A stretch of DNA of 53,403 bases from Pontibacter qinzhouensis (GCF_008017455.1 NZ_VRTY01000039.1:1-53403); one strand, 5' to 3'; shown: positions 32,229-41,897, counted from the first letter of the stretch. Made by a program: numbers and translations. The notes: generated by a model not told the origin, from the sequence alone.

Positions 32229-33256
32229 TTAGGTTCTATCTTGCGCCTGGTACACCTCATGCCAAGACCAACCGTCTGCTTCCAGCAGTGCTGAAAGTAG
32301 CTTTCGCCGTTCCTGTATGCTCTTATTTAAAGTTCCTCTTGTTATTTCCTCTTGATTTTTCAGAGGGATTCCTGCTTCATACAGCTGTTGAAGATCAGGA
32401 GTCGGGGCCTTTATTTGTGGAGAAGCGTTTGTTACAAACTCGCCTCTTATCACTTCCAAGTATGAATCTAAGGTAGTCTGAAGCATGTTCATTTTAAGAA
32501 CATCCAATTCTGTCTTATCCGATACCGCCTGTTTTAGCAGTAGGCATGTTTCATGCAGCAGTACGATAGCCGGAGCAATGGACTGCTTTAGCGTATTATT
32601 GTGAAAGTAGTGGATCACTGGATAGGAGTGGTGGTTCATAGAATGTTGCAGCAACATCTGGCACAGGTCAGATGTGTTATCGAAAAAAGAGGAAAAGCCT
32701 TTGCCGTTCCAGCTGTTAATAAGCATCAGTTGCGGGGTTCTGCCCATACTGTTGATATAGAGGCTCAGCTTGCTTTGCAGACCCACGGCAGAGAGTACTG
32801 GTAAAAAATAAGTGACGGAGGCGGTGATAAAAGCTAAGCCTGAAAAGGCTGCGATACTGGTTATTATGCGCCAAGTGTCGGTAGTTGCTTTGTAGTCGCC
32901 TACGCCAAGCGTGGAGAGGGAAAACCCCGCGTAATACAGTTTTTCTGAGACGCTGGCTCTTGCTAAAGTGCTACTGCTTACAATAGAGTCTGGATTGGAT
33001 AACAACACTAGTAACAATCCCATCCAAAGCCCCAGGATCCATATAAGAAGAGTTGCTATCAAAACAGTCGGTCCTGCATAACCAGTAGCTTAGACCTTCC
33101 TTTCTTACCCGCAGCTACAAAGAAAATATTCCACACTGCCTTCGTCACAAAGTCTGCGATTTTCCCGCCTCCGTTGGAAGACAAAGTGGTCTTGATGATG
33201 TCCAGTGCGGTGATGACAAACAAAAAGATTCCAAAAAGTAAGTACAGGGCATGCAT
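32229..33256 (-). pseudogene. Two-transmembrane ion channel (Ion_trans_2), single-base frameshift
   Basis: A first frame from ATG 33256 codes for the N-terminal membrane segment (YLLFGIFLFVITALDIIKTT, LSSNGGG) and stops at 33059. The second frame, 32229-33062, carries the next membrane segments, the pore and selectivity filter FSLSTLGVGDYKAT, and a ~190-residue cytoplasmic C-terminus. Around 33082-33083 one base seems missing: adding one G after CTACTG would read SKLLGYAGPTVLIATLLIW, a natural continuation. So it is one channel gene with a 1-nt deletion in a G run, or a sequencing error. The 5' frame stop and a TTG overlap as TTGA. Expected product: potassium channel family protein. Confidence 0.75.
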
Positions 33257-33512
33257 AATTGTCTGTTGTAATTTTAGTCCTGTCTGCTAAACGTAATTGT
33301 CTTGGGTGAGTTAAAAATCCATTTAACAGAGGGTTCAGGAGATATGCCTGCGGTATCCCGATATCGGTTGTTACAGATCCTAATCACGTTTATTGGCTTC
33401 TAACATAAGGCCCTTCCTACAAAAATGTATAAAAATTAACATTAAATATATAAAACAAAGGGAGAGGGGAGGGGTATAACCCAAAACATGTATCACATAA
33501 AACTAAAATATC

Positions 33513-33833
33513 ATGAACAAAGACTTGATAAGAACACTAGCTGAATGTGCTGCGGCTTGTAACAGCTGCGCCGTTTCCTGTTTGCAAGAAGATGACATTA
33601 AGATGATGGTACCTTGCATACGATTGGATTTAGATTGCGCGGCCATTTGCAAAGCTGCCCTGGACTATGTATCCCGTGACTCCCGTTATGCAGGCGAGAT
33701 TCTGCAGCAATGCGCTAAAATCTGCAGAGATTGTGGTGAGGAATGCAATAGACATGAGGCAGAGCACTGCAAAGCATGTGCAGAGTCTTGCTTCAGATGC
33801 GCAGAAGCCTGTGAGCAGTATCAACGTGTTTAA
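33513..33833 (+). CDS. Four-helix-bundle copper-binding protein (Csp-like, DUF326)
   Basis: 106 residues with 16 cysteines at helical spacing: ECAAACNSCAVSC, DLDCAAICKAA, QQCAKICRDCGEEC and HCKACAESCFRCAEAC. The pattern of four Cys-lined helices matches copper storage proteins (Csp), where the core binds many Cu(I) ions. There is no signal peptide, so it is the cytosolic type. It sits next to other copper genes and ends at a very strong terminator. Family call is firm. Confidence 0.93.
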   Translation: MNKDLIRTLAECAAACNSCAVSCLQEDDIKMMVPCIRLDLDCAAICKAALDYVSRDSRYAGEILQQCAKICRDCGEECNRHEAEHCKACAESCFRCAEACEQYQRV

Positions 33834-33849
33834 CTGATTTTTATGTTGA

Positions 33850-33890
33850 TACAAGAACCGGTTTATGCAAGGCATAAACCGGTTCTTGTA
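33850..33890 (+). terminator. Strong terminator of the Csp-like gene
   Basis: A 19-bp perfect stem (33850-33868 with 33872-33890, beginning TACAAGAACCGG) and a 3-base loop, followed by TTTAATTCC, 16 nt past the stop. Confidence 0.9.
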
Positions 33891-34098
33891 TTTAATTCCA
33901 AGGGCAATGCTAACTAGCAAAACTATTACACTGCTTAATGCGCTGATTTTTTAGCGAGTCCTGGTTTACTAAAGTCGATGCTATTTCCTTAAAGGAAGCT
34001 TCTCTACATAAAGGCAGATGAAGCAAAGAGATAAAAACTAAAATAAACAAGTTACCTACGGAAGTATAGGACTGGGCTTTTAAGCAAAGTATCAATAA

Positions 34099-34599
34099 AT
34101 GGAGCTACAAAGTTTTATTCAAAAGTTTATCTCCCATGCAAGGGAGTCCGAGCAGATAACCATTTTCAATAAGGCGGTGCTGCTTCATGAGTTGGCTTCC
34201 TTCTTAGAGCAGCACCTGCAGGAGGGCGATTACGATGTTCAAATTTCCAGGCAAGCCGAGCAAGTGGTTATGGGTGCAAAGGGCAAGGACTTTGCAAAAG
34301 AGACTATTGATTTGTACGTCTACCAAATAACTGGCAAAGGGCAATATGCGATTCAGCTATGTGTAATGGATGGTGAAGAAAATAGTCCTGCGGCCGCTGC
34401 ACCTAAGGACGAGCTTTATTTTCTGAAGTCGCTGAAACATCATGGATTCAGGCAGGCGCACCTGCTGCTGATACGTAGTGAAAAAGTGGACGAAGCAAAG
34501 ATAGTACTTCCCAAGACCTATTCTGTGGAGTGGCAGGAACTACAACGGCTGTCTCAAGGCGGCAACGGCATGTGGGTATGTGCGGTACTAACGGTGTAG
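34099..34599 (+). CDS. Hypothetical protein, soluble, no known domain
   Basis: 166 residues. No signal peptide and no membrane segment. It appears alpha/beta, with a helical N-terminus (LQSFIQKFISHARESEQITI) and C-terminal strands (GMWVCAVLTV). A central Ala/Pro patch (SPAAAAPKD) looks like a linker. No family is recognised. It stands alone between the Csp-like gene and the second HMA-like gene with a hairpin after it. Codon use matches the neighbours and the frame is clean, supporting a real gene. Confidence 0.65.
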   Translation: MELQSFIQKFISHARESEQITIFNKAVLLHELASFLEQHLQEGDYDVQISRQAEQVVMGAKGKDFAKETIDLYVYQITGKGQYAIQLCVMDGEENSPAAAAPKDELYFLKSLKHHGFRQAHLLLIRSEKVDEAKIVLPKTYSVEWQELQRLSQGGNGMWVCAVLTV

Positions 34600-34643
34600 T
34601 TATCCCTATTATAGTGAGTTAACCAAAACCAGGCAGCGCTGCT

Positions 34644-34677
34644 GTATGAGTTTGATTTCTCCGCATCAAACTCATAC
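34644..34677. terminator. Candidate terminator after the hypothetical gene
   Basis: A 13-bp perfect stem (GTATGAGTTTGAT at 34644-34656, ATCAAACTCATAC at 34665-34677) with an 8-base loop, 45 nt past the stop. A T-run is lacking, so it may act as an attenuator instead. Confidence 0.55.
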
Positions 34678-34754
34678 TAGACCAAGCGGCCTCTGTTGTA
34701 TACGGAACTTGCGAAGGGGGGAATTTATGTGGATTATATAAATAATATATTGTT

Positions 34755-34994
34755 ATGGAAGTAATGAACTTTAAAACAAATGTGGAAAGCCAGGAGGCTT
34801 TATCCAAGGTAGCGCCTTATTTAGATAAGGAAGAAAGTATAAGTAAGTGGAGCATTGATACAGAAAGCACCGATAAAATACTTAGTGTGTCCGGTACTAA
34901 TTTAGACCCTCAGACAATTGAAAAAGTAATAGAGCAGGCAGGGTTTAGAGCTGAGATAAAAAGGGTAATCGGACTCAGCGGCGGAGACCTGTAA
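34755..34994 (+). CDS. HMA-like small protein without CxxC, paralogue of 30393-30632
   Basis: 79 residues, same length as its paralogue, with identical stretches such as APYLDKEESIS and NLDPQTIEKVIEQAGF (TDLDPQRIENVVKQAGF in the other). No cysteine is present. A well-conserved pair without the copper-binding motif suggests a structural or regulatory role. It precedes the multicopper oxidase gene by 222 bases. Confidence 0.75.
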   Translation: MEVMNFKTNVESQEALSKVAPYLDKEESISKWSIDTESTDKILSVSGTNLDPQTIEKVIEQAGFRAEIKRVIGLSGGDL

Positions 34995-35216
34995 AGGTGC
35001 CCAAAATTTAAAACGAGTCCACTGGAATTAAAAGTGTGTAAGCGTGCATGGACTGTACTTTTTGCTGCTGTAGGCTTCCGCTAGTAACGCGAATGTAATG
35101 GATTCATAATTAAAATGTCATGAAGCTGATAGCAACTACCTGAGTAATATCCCTTTGTGGCTACTGCTCATGAATTATCAAGAACTAAATAAACTTAAAA
35201 TCTATACCAACTTAAA

Positions 35217-37817
35217 ATGTACAAGTTATTGTTACTAGTGCTACTTAGCTTTGGACAGCTTGCAATTGCACAGCACGAAAATCACAATATGCCTGCACAG
35301 CAGCAACCTGTTATCTACACTTGCCCCATGCACCCCGAAGTTCAAAGCACCAAGCCTGGTAATTGTCCGAAGTGTGGAATGACACTGGTAAAGCAAAAGC
35401 CTAAAGCAACTCCAAAACCGCAGGCCGCTCCCGTAAAGAAAACGGTAAAACCCAAGCCTGCCGCTCCCCCTAAAAAACCTGTGCCACAAAAGCGCGCACC
35501 GTCTGCTCCTGAAAAGACCGAAACGCCCATTATGAACCCAGAGGTGAAAGATGAGCCTGTTCATAAAGCAGGTCACAAGCCCGAAAGCCCCGGACCAACT
35601 TACATTCCCCGGAAAATCCGGTATGACCTTTATGTAAAAGATACCATCGTCAACTTTACCGGAAACCCAAAAAGAGCAATAGCCATCAATGGCAGCATTC
35701 CGGCACCTGCTCTAACCTTTACACAAGGCGACACAGCCGAGATTTATGTCCATAACCAGATGGATGTCGAAACCTCTATTCACTGGCACGGTGTATTTCT
35801 GCCTAACAGGTTCGATGGGGTACCCTATCTCACCCAAATGCCTATTAAGCCGCACACCACTTACATCTATAAATTTCCAATACTCCAGAACGGCACCTAC
35901 TGGTACCATAGCCACAGCGGATTTCAGGAACAAAGCGGGATGTATGGCGCCCTGATTTTTAATAAAGTGAACGAACCTGATATACCTGCCATACCAATTG
36001 TATTGAGCGACTGGACCGACATGAAGCCAAAAGAGGTTTATCGCTCCTTACGCAGCGCGAACGACTGGTTTGCAATCCGGAAAGGTGCCACCCAGGGATA
36101 TGCAGAAGCCATAAAGAAAGGCTACTTTGGGGTTAAACTTAAAAATGAGTGGAAGCGGATGACCGCCATGGATGTAAGCGATGTAGCCTATGAGAAATTC
36201 CTGACCAACGGACAGGCTATACATGAGCAGACTCATTTTACAGCAGGCGATGTGGTAAAGCTGCGGGTTGTAAACGGTGGCGCTTCCTCTTACTTCTGGC
36301 TAACCTATTCCGGCAGCAAAATTACGGTGGTAGCCAACGATGGCAACGACGTAGCGCCTGTAGAAGTTGACCGGCTTATAATTGCACCATCCGAGACATA
36401 CGACCTGCTGGTAACCATTCCGGAAGATATGCAATATGAGTTTTTAGCTACGGCCGAAGACCGCACCAACACCACTTCCCTGTTATTAGGCCGGGGTATG
36501 CGTATGCCCGCAGCGCGTTTAGGCAGGCTGAACTATTTTGAAGGCATGAGGATGATGAACGACATGATGAAAATGAACGGGGATATGGAGCCGATGGGCA
36601 TGAACATGAGCAATCAGCAAATGGACATGAACAGCGTGATGTATCCCGAGGTTAAGGGCGGAGGACATGAGGGGCATCAGCAGGATGCTCCCGCACCAAC
36701 CGGAGAAAAGGAAACAAATGTGCAGCCGCAGCCAGATAGCACTATGACAGACCATGCTATGGAAGGTCATGAAATGCATGGCATGCAAATGAATACTGAA
36801 AATGCAGAGCTGGTAACGCTAAACTACGAAATGTTACGGGCTCCTGAAAAAACCGTGCTGAAGCCGGGCCCGGAAAAAGTGCTGCACTTTGAGCTTACCG
36901 GCAACATGAACCGCTATGTTTGGACGCTGGATAACAAGACAGTTTCAGAGACTGACCGCATCCTTATCAAAAAGGGGGAGAATGTGAAGATCGTCATGTT
37001 TAACAATTCGATGATGCGGCATCCGATGCACCTGCACGGGCATGACTTCCGGGTTCTCAACAAGCACGGCGAATATGCACCTATGAAGAATGTAGTCGAT
37101 ATATTGCCTATGGAGACAGATACCCTGGAGTTTGCGGCATCCGAAAGCGGAGACTGGTTTTTCCATTGCCATATCCTGTACCACATGATGGCTGGCATGG
37201 GCCGCGTGTTTACGTACCAGAATTCTCCTCCTAATCCTGATATCCCGGACCCGAAACACGCGCTTAAAATGTTTAACCATGAAGACAGGATGTTTCTTCC
37301 GTCTGCGCAGATCGGCCTGGAGACGAACGGCAGCGATGGAGAATTTGTGCTGGGCAGTTCCCGCTACCAGCTCTCTACCGAGTGGAGAATAGGGTTTAAG
37401 AAGGAATACGGAGTGGAGAGCGAAACCTATTTCGGGCGGTATATTGGCAAAATGCAGTGGCTGTTCCCATTCGTTGGCTTCGATTACCATCGGAATAGTG
37501 TAGAGAATGAACCAGAAAAAACCTTATTAGGGCAAATAAGCAATCAAAACAACAGGAAAGCTTTCGTGGCCGGGGTGCAATATATCTTACCCATGTTGGT
37601 CGTGGCAGAAGCAAGAGCCGATAGCAAAGGAAAGCTTCGTTTCCAGTTGCGGCGCGAAGATATTCCGCTGACCAGCCGGTTAAGGTTAAACCTCATGGGA
37701 AATACGGATAAGGAATACATGGCCGGTTTCAGATACGTGGTTTCGAAGTACGTGTCGCTATCAACACATTATGACAGCGATATGAAATATGGAGCCGGTG
37801 TCACCTTTGTGTATTAA
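35217..37817 (+). CDS. Multicopper oxidase with N-terminal heavy-metal-binding domain and C-terminal CopB-like extension
   Basis: 866 residues. Signal peptide (LLLLVLLSFGQLAIAQ); a heavy-metal-binding domain at ~34-60 (YTCPMHPEVQS, CPKCGM); a Lys/Pro-rich linker to ~120. The oxidase core has all four copper motifs: HWHG (~189), WYHSHSG (~230), HPMHLHGHDF (~601) and HCHILYHMMAGM (~648). A Met/His-rich segment (~445-530, with NDMMKMNGDMEPMGMNMSN) lies between. After ~690 an extra, strand-rich domain with YFGRYIGKMQWLFPFVGFDY resembles outer-membrane CopB proteins. Periplasmic Cu(I) oxidation is the family role. The three-part fusion is unusual. Confidence 0.92.
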   Translation: MYKLLLLVLLSFGQLAIAQHENHNMPAQQQPVIYTCPMHPEVQSTKPGNCPKCGMTLVKQKPKATPKPQAAPVKKTVKPKPAAPPKKPVPQKRAPSAPEKTETPIMNPEVKDEPVHKAGHKPESPGPTYIPRKIRYDLYVKDTIVNFTGNPKRAIAINGSIPAPALTFTQGDTAEIYVHNQMDVETSIHWHGVFLPNRFDGVPYLTQMPIKPHTTYIYKFPILQNGTYWYHSHSGFQEQSGMYGALIFNKVNEPDIPAIPIVLSDWTDMKPKEVYRSLRSANDWFAIRKGATQGYAEAIKKGYFGVKLKNEWKRMTAMDVSDVAYEKFLTNGQAIHEQTHFTAGDVVKLRVVNGGASSYFWLTYSGSKITVVANDGNDVAPVEVDRLIIAPSETYDLLVTIPEDMQYEFLATAEDRTNTTSLLLGRGMRMPAARLGRLNYFEGMRMMNDMMKMNGDMEPMGMNMSNQQMDMNSVMYPEVKGGGHEGHQQDAPAPTGEKETNVQPQPDSTMTDHAMEGHEMHGMQMNTENAELVTLNYEMLRAPEKTVLKPGPEKVLHFELTGNMNRYVWTLDNKTVSETDRILIKKGENVKIVMFNNSMMRHPMHLHGHDFRVLNKHGEYAPMKNVVDILPMETDTLEFAASESGDWFFHCHILYHMMAGMGRVFTYQNSPPNPDIPDPKHALKMFNHEDRMFLPSAQIGLETNGSDGEFVLGSSRYQLSTEWRIGFKKEYGVESETYFGRYIGKMQWLFPFVGFDYHRNSVENEPEKTLLGQISNQNNRKAFVAGVQYILPMLVVAEARADSKGKLRFQLRREDIPLTSRLRLNLMGNTDKEYMAGFRYVVSKYVSLSTHYDSDMKYGAGVTFVY

Positions 37818-37823
37818 CCTGTT

Positions 37824-37869
37824 ACATAAAGGGATGCTGCTCTCTCCATGGAGCGGCATCCCTTTATGT
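37824..37869 (+). terminator. Terminator of the multicopper oxidase gene
   Basis: A 14-bp perfect outer stem ACATAAAGGGATGC (37824-37837) with GCATCCCTTTATGT (37856-37869), then TTGTTTGG. It begins 7 nt after the stop and lies between two convergent genes. Confidence 0.9.
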
Positions 37870-37918
37870 TGTTTGGTGCTGTCAACTTCTAAGCAAAACT
37901 TCCAGTACACTGCAAGAG

Positions 37919-38614
37919 CTACTTTTGGTTCTGTTGCTGCCAGGCTTCCAGCTCTTTTATTTCCTTTGTCTGTGAATCAATTGTTTTCTGAGCCAACTGT
38001 TTCATCTCCTGTGTTTTGCCTACTTTTAGAAATTCTTTAGACATTTCATTACCCATTTGGTGGTGGTGTATCATCATCTGGGCAAAACTTTGGTCAGTGT
38101 TCATGCTGCTCATGTCTCTTTGGTGCATTTCACCCATCATAGCATGCATGGGGTGCATCATTTTCATGGTTGTGGCAGTGTCTCCTGAGGTAGGCTTGTG
38201 TTTACCCGTGAAGTCCTGAAGCTTTTGTATGTCGGTTTGGTTTGAAGCTTTGATTTTCTGAGCCACCTCCTTCATTTTGCTGTCAGTACCATTATTTATT
38301 TCCTCATCGGCCATACGGATAGCTCCCTGGTGATGGTGCGTCATCATCTGTGCAAAGTCATAGTCAGGGTCACCTGTCATTTTCGTCTTCATGTTGGTCA
38401 TCTCATCCATGTTCCTGTGCATGTGACCCATCATACCGCTGCCGTCCATGCCGGTATTCATTGGAGCCTCGGCGTCAACATCCGTGGTTGTCTCTTCTGT
38501 AGTTACTGCCGTTGTTTCTTCGGTCGTGCTTTCCTGACCGCCACATGCCATCATGAGAAGGGCTGTTCCAGCAAACAAAGTTGCTGATTGCATGTGCTTT
38601 ACAATTTTTTTCAT
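37919..38614 (-). CDS. Lipoprotein with two DUF305 domains
   Basis: 231 residues. Lipobox ALLMMAC (Cys24), then a Thr/Glu-rich linker and a Met-rich patch (MDGSGMMGHMHRNMDEMTNM). Two DUF305 segments follow: FAQMMTHHHQGAIRMADEE (~90-110) and FAQMMIHHHQMGNEMSKEF (~180-200), each with three consecutive His. This doubled His/Met-rich fold is well suited for periplasmic copper binding. It lies between the oxidase and the copper ATPase on the minus strand. Confidence 0.9.
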   Translation of the reverse strand: MKKIVKHMQSATLFAGTALLMMACGGQESTTEETTAVTTEETTTDVDAEAPMNTGMDGSGMMGHMHRNMDEMTNMKTKMTGDPDYDFAQMMTHHHQGAIRMADEEINNGTDSKMKEVAQKIKASNQTDIQKLQDFTGKHKPTSGDTATTMKMMHPMHAMMGEMHQRDMSSMNTDQSFAQMMIHHHQMGNEMSKEFLKVGKTQEMKQLAQKTIDSQTKEIKELEAWQQQNQK

Positions 38615-38714
38615 AGTTTTTAGTCTTTTTTATTTATTTCCCATACGATGAGTTGTATACGGACTGACTTCTAGTCTGTTGTAATAAGGACCGCACCTCC
38701 CTATTGTTGTATTT

Positions 38715-40814
38715 TTACTTGATCTGCCTTTTCAGTAACTGTGCATTAATAGCGACAATAACAGTACTCAAACTCATGAGAGCTGCCCCAACAGCAGGAG
38801 AAATCATAATCCCCTGGTTGTAGAGCACCCCTGCCGCCAGCGGCAGCGCGATTATGTTATATCCGGTCGCCCAAATCAGGTTCTGTATCATTTTTCGGTA
38901 GGTGGCCTTGCCAAAAAGGATGAGAGAGGCAATGTCCTGCGGGTTGCTGTTCACCAGGATAATATCGGCCGTCTCGGCGGCGACATCCGTGCCGGAGCCT
39001 ACAGCGATACCCACATCAGCCTGCGCCAAGGCTGGGGCATCGTTCACGCCATCACCTGTCATGGCTACAAACTCCCCCTGTGCCTGCAGTTCCTTTATCT
39101 TCTCCTGCTTCTGGTGTGGCAGCACATTAGCCAGATAGCCGTCCATGCCCAGCTTGTCGCTCACACTTTTAGCCACACGCTCATTGTCTCCTGTCAGCAA
39201 CAGGTTTTTAATGCCTTGTTCCTTAAGCACCTGTATGGCTCCAGCGGACTCAGGGCGGATTTGATCCCGAAGGGTAATGTAGCCTGCCACTTGCCCGTCT
39301 ATTAGCACATACACTGCCGTCTCCACGCCTTCCTCTGCCTGGCTTTGGGGTACCTGCACGTTAAATTCCCTAATGTAGTTTGGTCCTACCACCTTCACAT
39401 CATGCCCCTCTACTATTCCCTCCAGCCCTTTTCCAGGTAGATAATTAAACTGGTCAGACGGAGGAACCGTAAGGCCTTCCGCCTTTGCTCTCTTCAAAAT
39501 TCCCTGAGAAATATAATGCTCTGAATTCTGCTCCACGCCAGCGGCTAGCCTCAACAGCTCCTGCTTGCTGTAAGACTGCTGAAAGACCTCTACCTGTGCT
39601 ACTTCATGGGAGCCTTGCGTTAAGGTGCCTGTCTTGTCGAAGATAATGGTGGTGATATTGCGGGAGCTTTCAAAAGCTGTTCTGTTGCGTATCAGCAGGC
39701 CGTTGTTGGCGGAAACTGCCGTAGAGATAGCCACCACCAGCGGTATAGCCAAACCTAAAGCATGGGGGCAGGAAATAACCATAACTGTCACCATGCGCTC
39801 CAAGGCAAAATCCAGCTCTGCACCGGCAACTAACCAGGCTGCTAGCGTGCCGAATCCAGCAACCAACGCCACGTAGGCAAGCCATTTGGCAGCCTTATCA
39901 GCAAGACGCTGCGTCTCTGACTTCGTTTTTTGCGCTTCCTGTACCAGGTTAATTACCTTATTTAGGTAGCTGTCTTTGCCCGTGCTTACCACACGCACCT
40001 GTAGTGATCCGTTACCATTGATAGAGCCCCCAATCACCCTGTCGTCTTTCTTTTTCTCTACAGGCTTACTCTCCCCAGTTAGCATGCTCTCGTTCAGGTA
40101 ACTTGCTCCCTGCCCCACCACACCATCGGCAGGCACTTTCTCGCCAGGCCTGACCAGGATGATGTCTCCAGGCTGTAGCTGATCTACCTTAACTGTCACT
40201 GTTTGCCCGTCCCTAACTACCTGTGCCTCGGCAGGCATCATACTCACTAGTAGCTCCAGAGCCCTGGAAGCGCCTAGCACCGACTTCATTTCAATCCAGT
40301 GCCCCAGCAGCATCACCACGATTAGCGTTGCCAGTTCCCAGAAGAAGTCCATGCCCTCCAGCCCGAAGGTAACAGCGGTGCTGTAGAGGTATGCTACGGT
40401 TATGGCCACCCCAATGAGTGTCATCATGCCTGGAGAGCTTTTCTTAACCTCCTCCCAAAGCCCTGTCAGGAAGGGCCAGCCACCGTAGAAATAGATGACA
40501 GAGGAGAGCAAAAATGCGACATACATACTGTAGGGGATATCCAGTGAAAAGCCAAGGATATGCTGTACCATGGGACTCAGCACAATTACAGGTATTGACA
40601 GAGCAAGAGAAATCCAGAACCTCTTGCGGAAGTCATCTATCATCATGCGGTGGTGATCGTGGCCGTGTTCACCGTGAGGCGGATGACCGCTGGTGTCCTT
40701 GTGCATCGCATGGCTGTGGCCGTGGAGCGTTTTCTCTTCTAGCCGCTCTTCAACTCCTTCTACGCGTTTGTTAGCTTGTGCTTTTGTGCTGTGGTGGCTA
40801 TGATCGTTGTCCAT
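38715..40814 (-). CDS. copB: Copper-translocating P1B-type ATPase (CPH type)
   Basis: 699 residues. A His-rich N-terminal region (~1-56, [20 protein letters not shown]) takes the place of CxxC domains. Then come eight membrane segments, the actuator motif LTGESKP (~245-251), the ion-path motif SCPHAL (CPH, 349-351), phosphorylation site DKTGTLT (Asp393), and GDGVNDAP plus [12 protein letters not shown] in the nucleotide and hinge region. CPH with a His-rich N-terminus marks the CopB-like subgroup (Cu(II)/Ag(I) or Cu(I) export). It starts 20 nt past the stop of the 40835-41140 gene. Confidence 0.93.
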   Translation of the reverse strand: MDNDHSHHSTKAQANKRVEGVEERLEEKTLHGHSHAMHKDTSGHPPHGEHGHDHHRMMIDDFRKRFWISLALSIPVIVLSPMVQHILGFSLDIPYSMYVAFLLSSVIYFYGGWPFLTGLWEEVKKSSPGMMTLIGVAITVAYLYSTAVTFGLEGMDFFWELATLIVVMLLGHWIEMKSVLGASRALELLVSMMPAEAQVVRDGQTVTVKVDQLQPGDIILVRPGEKVPADGVVGQGASYLNESMLTGESKPVEKKKDDRVIGGSINGNGSLQVRVVSTGKDSYLNKVINLVQEAQKTKSETQRLADKAAKWLAYVALVAGFGTLAAWLVAGAELDFALERMVTVMVISCPHALGLAIPLVVAISTAVSANNGLLIRNRTAFESSRNITTIIFDKTGTLTQGSHEVAQVEVFQQSYSKQELLRLAAGVEQNSEHYISQGILKRAKAEGLTVPPSDQFNYLPGKGLEGIVEGHDVKVVGPNYIREFNVQVPQSQAEEGVETAVYVLIDGQVAGYITLRDQIRPESAGAIQVLKEQGIKNLLLTGDNERVAKSVSDKLGMDGYLANVLPHQKQEKIKELQAQGEFVAMTGDGVNDAPALAQADVGIAVGSGTDVAAETADIILVNSNPQDIASLILFGKATYRKMIQNLIWATGYNIIALPLAAGVLYNQGIMISPAVGAALMSLSTVIVAINAQLLKRQIK

Positions 40815-40834
40815 AGGTATTAACTTTATACTTC

Positions 40835-41140
40835 TTAACCGATTTTTAGCTTGTACGCCATTTCAGACGTAACGGAATCAGCATAAGTCCCATACGCATC
40901 TACCAGTACACCTTTCATTCCCCTGTCAGAGGAGATAGCATACACAACAGAGCTATCATCAGGGCTGCTGGCATCTTCAAACCGATGCACCTCGTCAATT
41001 TTAAACTCCCTTGCCCCTAGCTCAAGCTGTAATTGCGGACATTCCAGACAATAGGGACGTAAGCTAAAGCCCTCCGTATAACCTCGCTTTCTTAAGTCAT
41101 CGAGAGCCTCTACTACCGTGTCATAGTTGTACTTACTCAT
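40835..41140 (-). CDS. Small conserved protein (often labelled phosphoribosylpyrophosphate synthetase-like), function unknown
   Basis: 101 residues from ATG 41140 (MSKYNYDTVVEALDDL). Contents are KRGYTEGFSLRPYCLECPQL, EFKIDEVHRFEDASSPDDSS and VYAISSDRGMKGVLVDAYGT. It is a familiar small protein of Bacteroidota metal-resistance loci; databases sometimes name it PRPP synthetase, which the length does not support. A CxxC-like YCLEC is present. It is 20 nt before the copper ATPase gene, so it may assist that pump. Confidence 0.75.
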   Translation of the reverse strand: MSKYNYDTVVEALDDLRKRGYTEGFSLRPYCLECPQLQLELGAREFKIDEVHRFEDASSPDDSSVVYAISSDRGMKGVLVDAYGTYADSVTSEMAYKLKIG

Positions 41141-41192
41141 CTTTTTGGCTTTAGTCAATTTCTTTCCACATCGTGTCGTGTATCCTTTAAAT

Positions 41193-41224
41193 GATAAGGC
41201 GCAGCTATGGGTCTGCGCCTTATC
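41193..41224 (-). terminator. Terminator after the DUF2231-like gene
   Basis: A 12-bp perfect stem GATAAGGCGCAG (41193-41204) with CTGCGCCTTATC (41213-41224) and an 8-base loop, 4 nt past the stop at 41229. The minus-strand tail is ATTTAAAGG. Confidence 0.75.
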
Positions 41225-41228
41225 ATGC

Positions 41229-41897
41229 TTAATGGTGGTGGCCTGTCTCCAGATATTTACCCTGGGGACCCACTCCCTCTATGTGTACGAGTTGCGCGCC
41301 ATAGTGGCCTGCCATGGATACACAGTAGGCCGCAGCAGAAAGAACCAAGGCAACAACTACTATGCTCCAACGCCTACCTTTAAACAGGAACTGGTTCAGC
41401 AATTGGGATGCCAGGCCTATTCCACCAAGATAGATGGTCCAGTCGGCATAAAGATCATGCTGGTCTAGTACCAACTTGGCGTGCTCTGTAAGGCCGCTGG
41501 TGTGAGGATGTGCAAACTTTGTAACGTAATAGGCTGTACCGAAGCTTATTATGGTAGCTACAGTGGTAACCCAATCTAACTCCTTACGCAGGAACAGGAT
41601 ATTGCATAACTGCACGGCAGCAGCCACCAACAACAGTACGATGGGGAAGTGAACGAACAATGGGTGCTTATTAGGGAAATCGTCTGGCCTGGCATGTGCC
41701 GAAGCGGGTTCTTGTATGTGTACTGCATGTTCTTCGGGTACTGCACTTTGTACAGCAGGAGTGTCAGGTTTCTCCTGGTTCTCTTCCATTTTTTTGGCGG
41801 CCTTGCCATGCTTTTCGCCTCCATGTGCGTACAACAGCTGAATATTGGGTAAATGCAAAAGCAGCATTAACAGCGCTGCAATATAAATTTTATTCAT
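41229..41897 (-). CDS. DUF2231-like membrane protein, His-rich ends
   Basis: 222 residues. Signal/anchor segment (IYIAALLMLLLHLPNIQLLY) followed by AHGGEKHGKAAKK, a polar stretch, and then four membrane segments starting with HPLFVHFPIVLLLVAAA, the DUF2231 mark. It ends with EGVGPQGKYLETGHHH. His in both ends may bind copper. It is found between the AraC-type regulator and the ATPase unit. Function unknown. Confidence 0.8.
   Translation of the reverse strand: MNKIYIAALLMLLLHLPNIQLLYAHGGEKHGKAAKKMEENQEKPDTPAVQSAVPEEHAVHIQEPASAHARPDDFPNKHPLFVHFPIVLLLVAAAVQLCNILFLRKELDWVTTVATIISFGTAYYVTKFAHPHTSGLTEHAKLVLDQHDLYADWTIYLGGIGLASQLLNQFLFKGRRWSIVVVALVLSAAAYCVSMAGHYGAQLVHIEGVGPQGKYLETGHHH

Noticed and set aside
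33910..34095. Minus-strand frame of 61 residues
   Set aside because: No family, between a terminator and a divergent gene, hydrophobic run by chance.
40835..41158. Phosphoribosylpyrophosphate synthetase as product name
   Set aside because: About 100 residues is far too short and lacks PRPP synthetase motifs; kept as unknown function.
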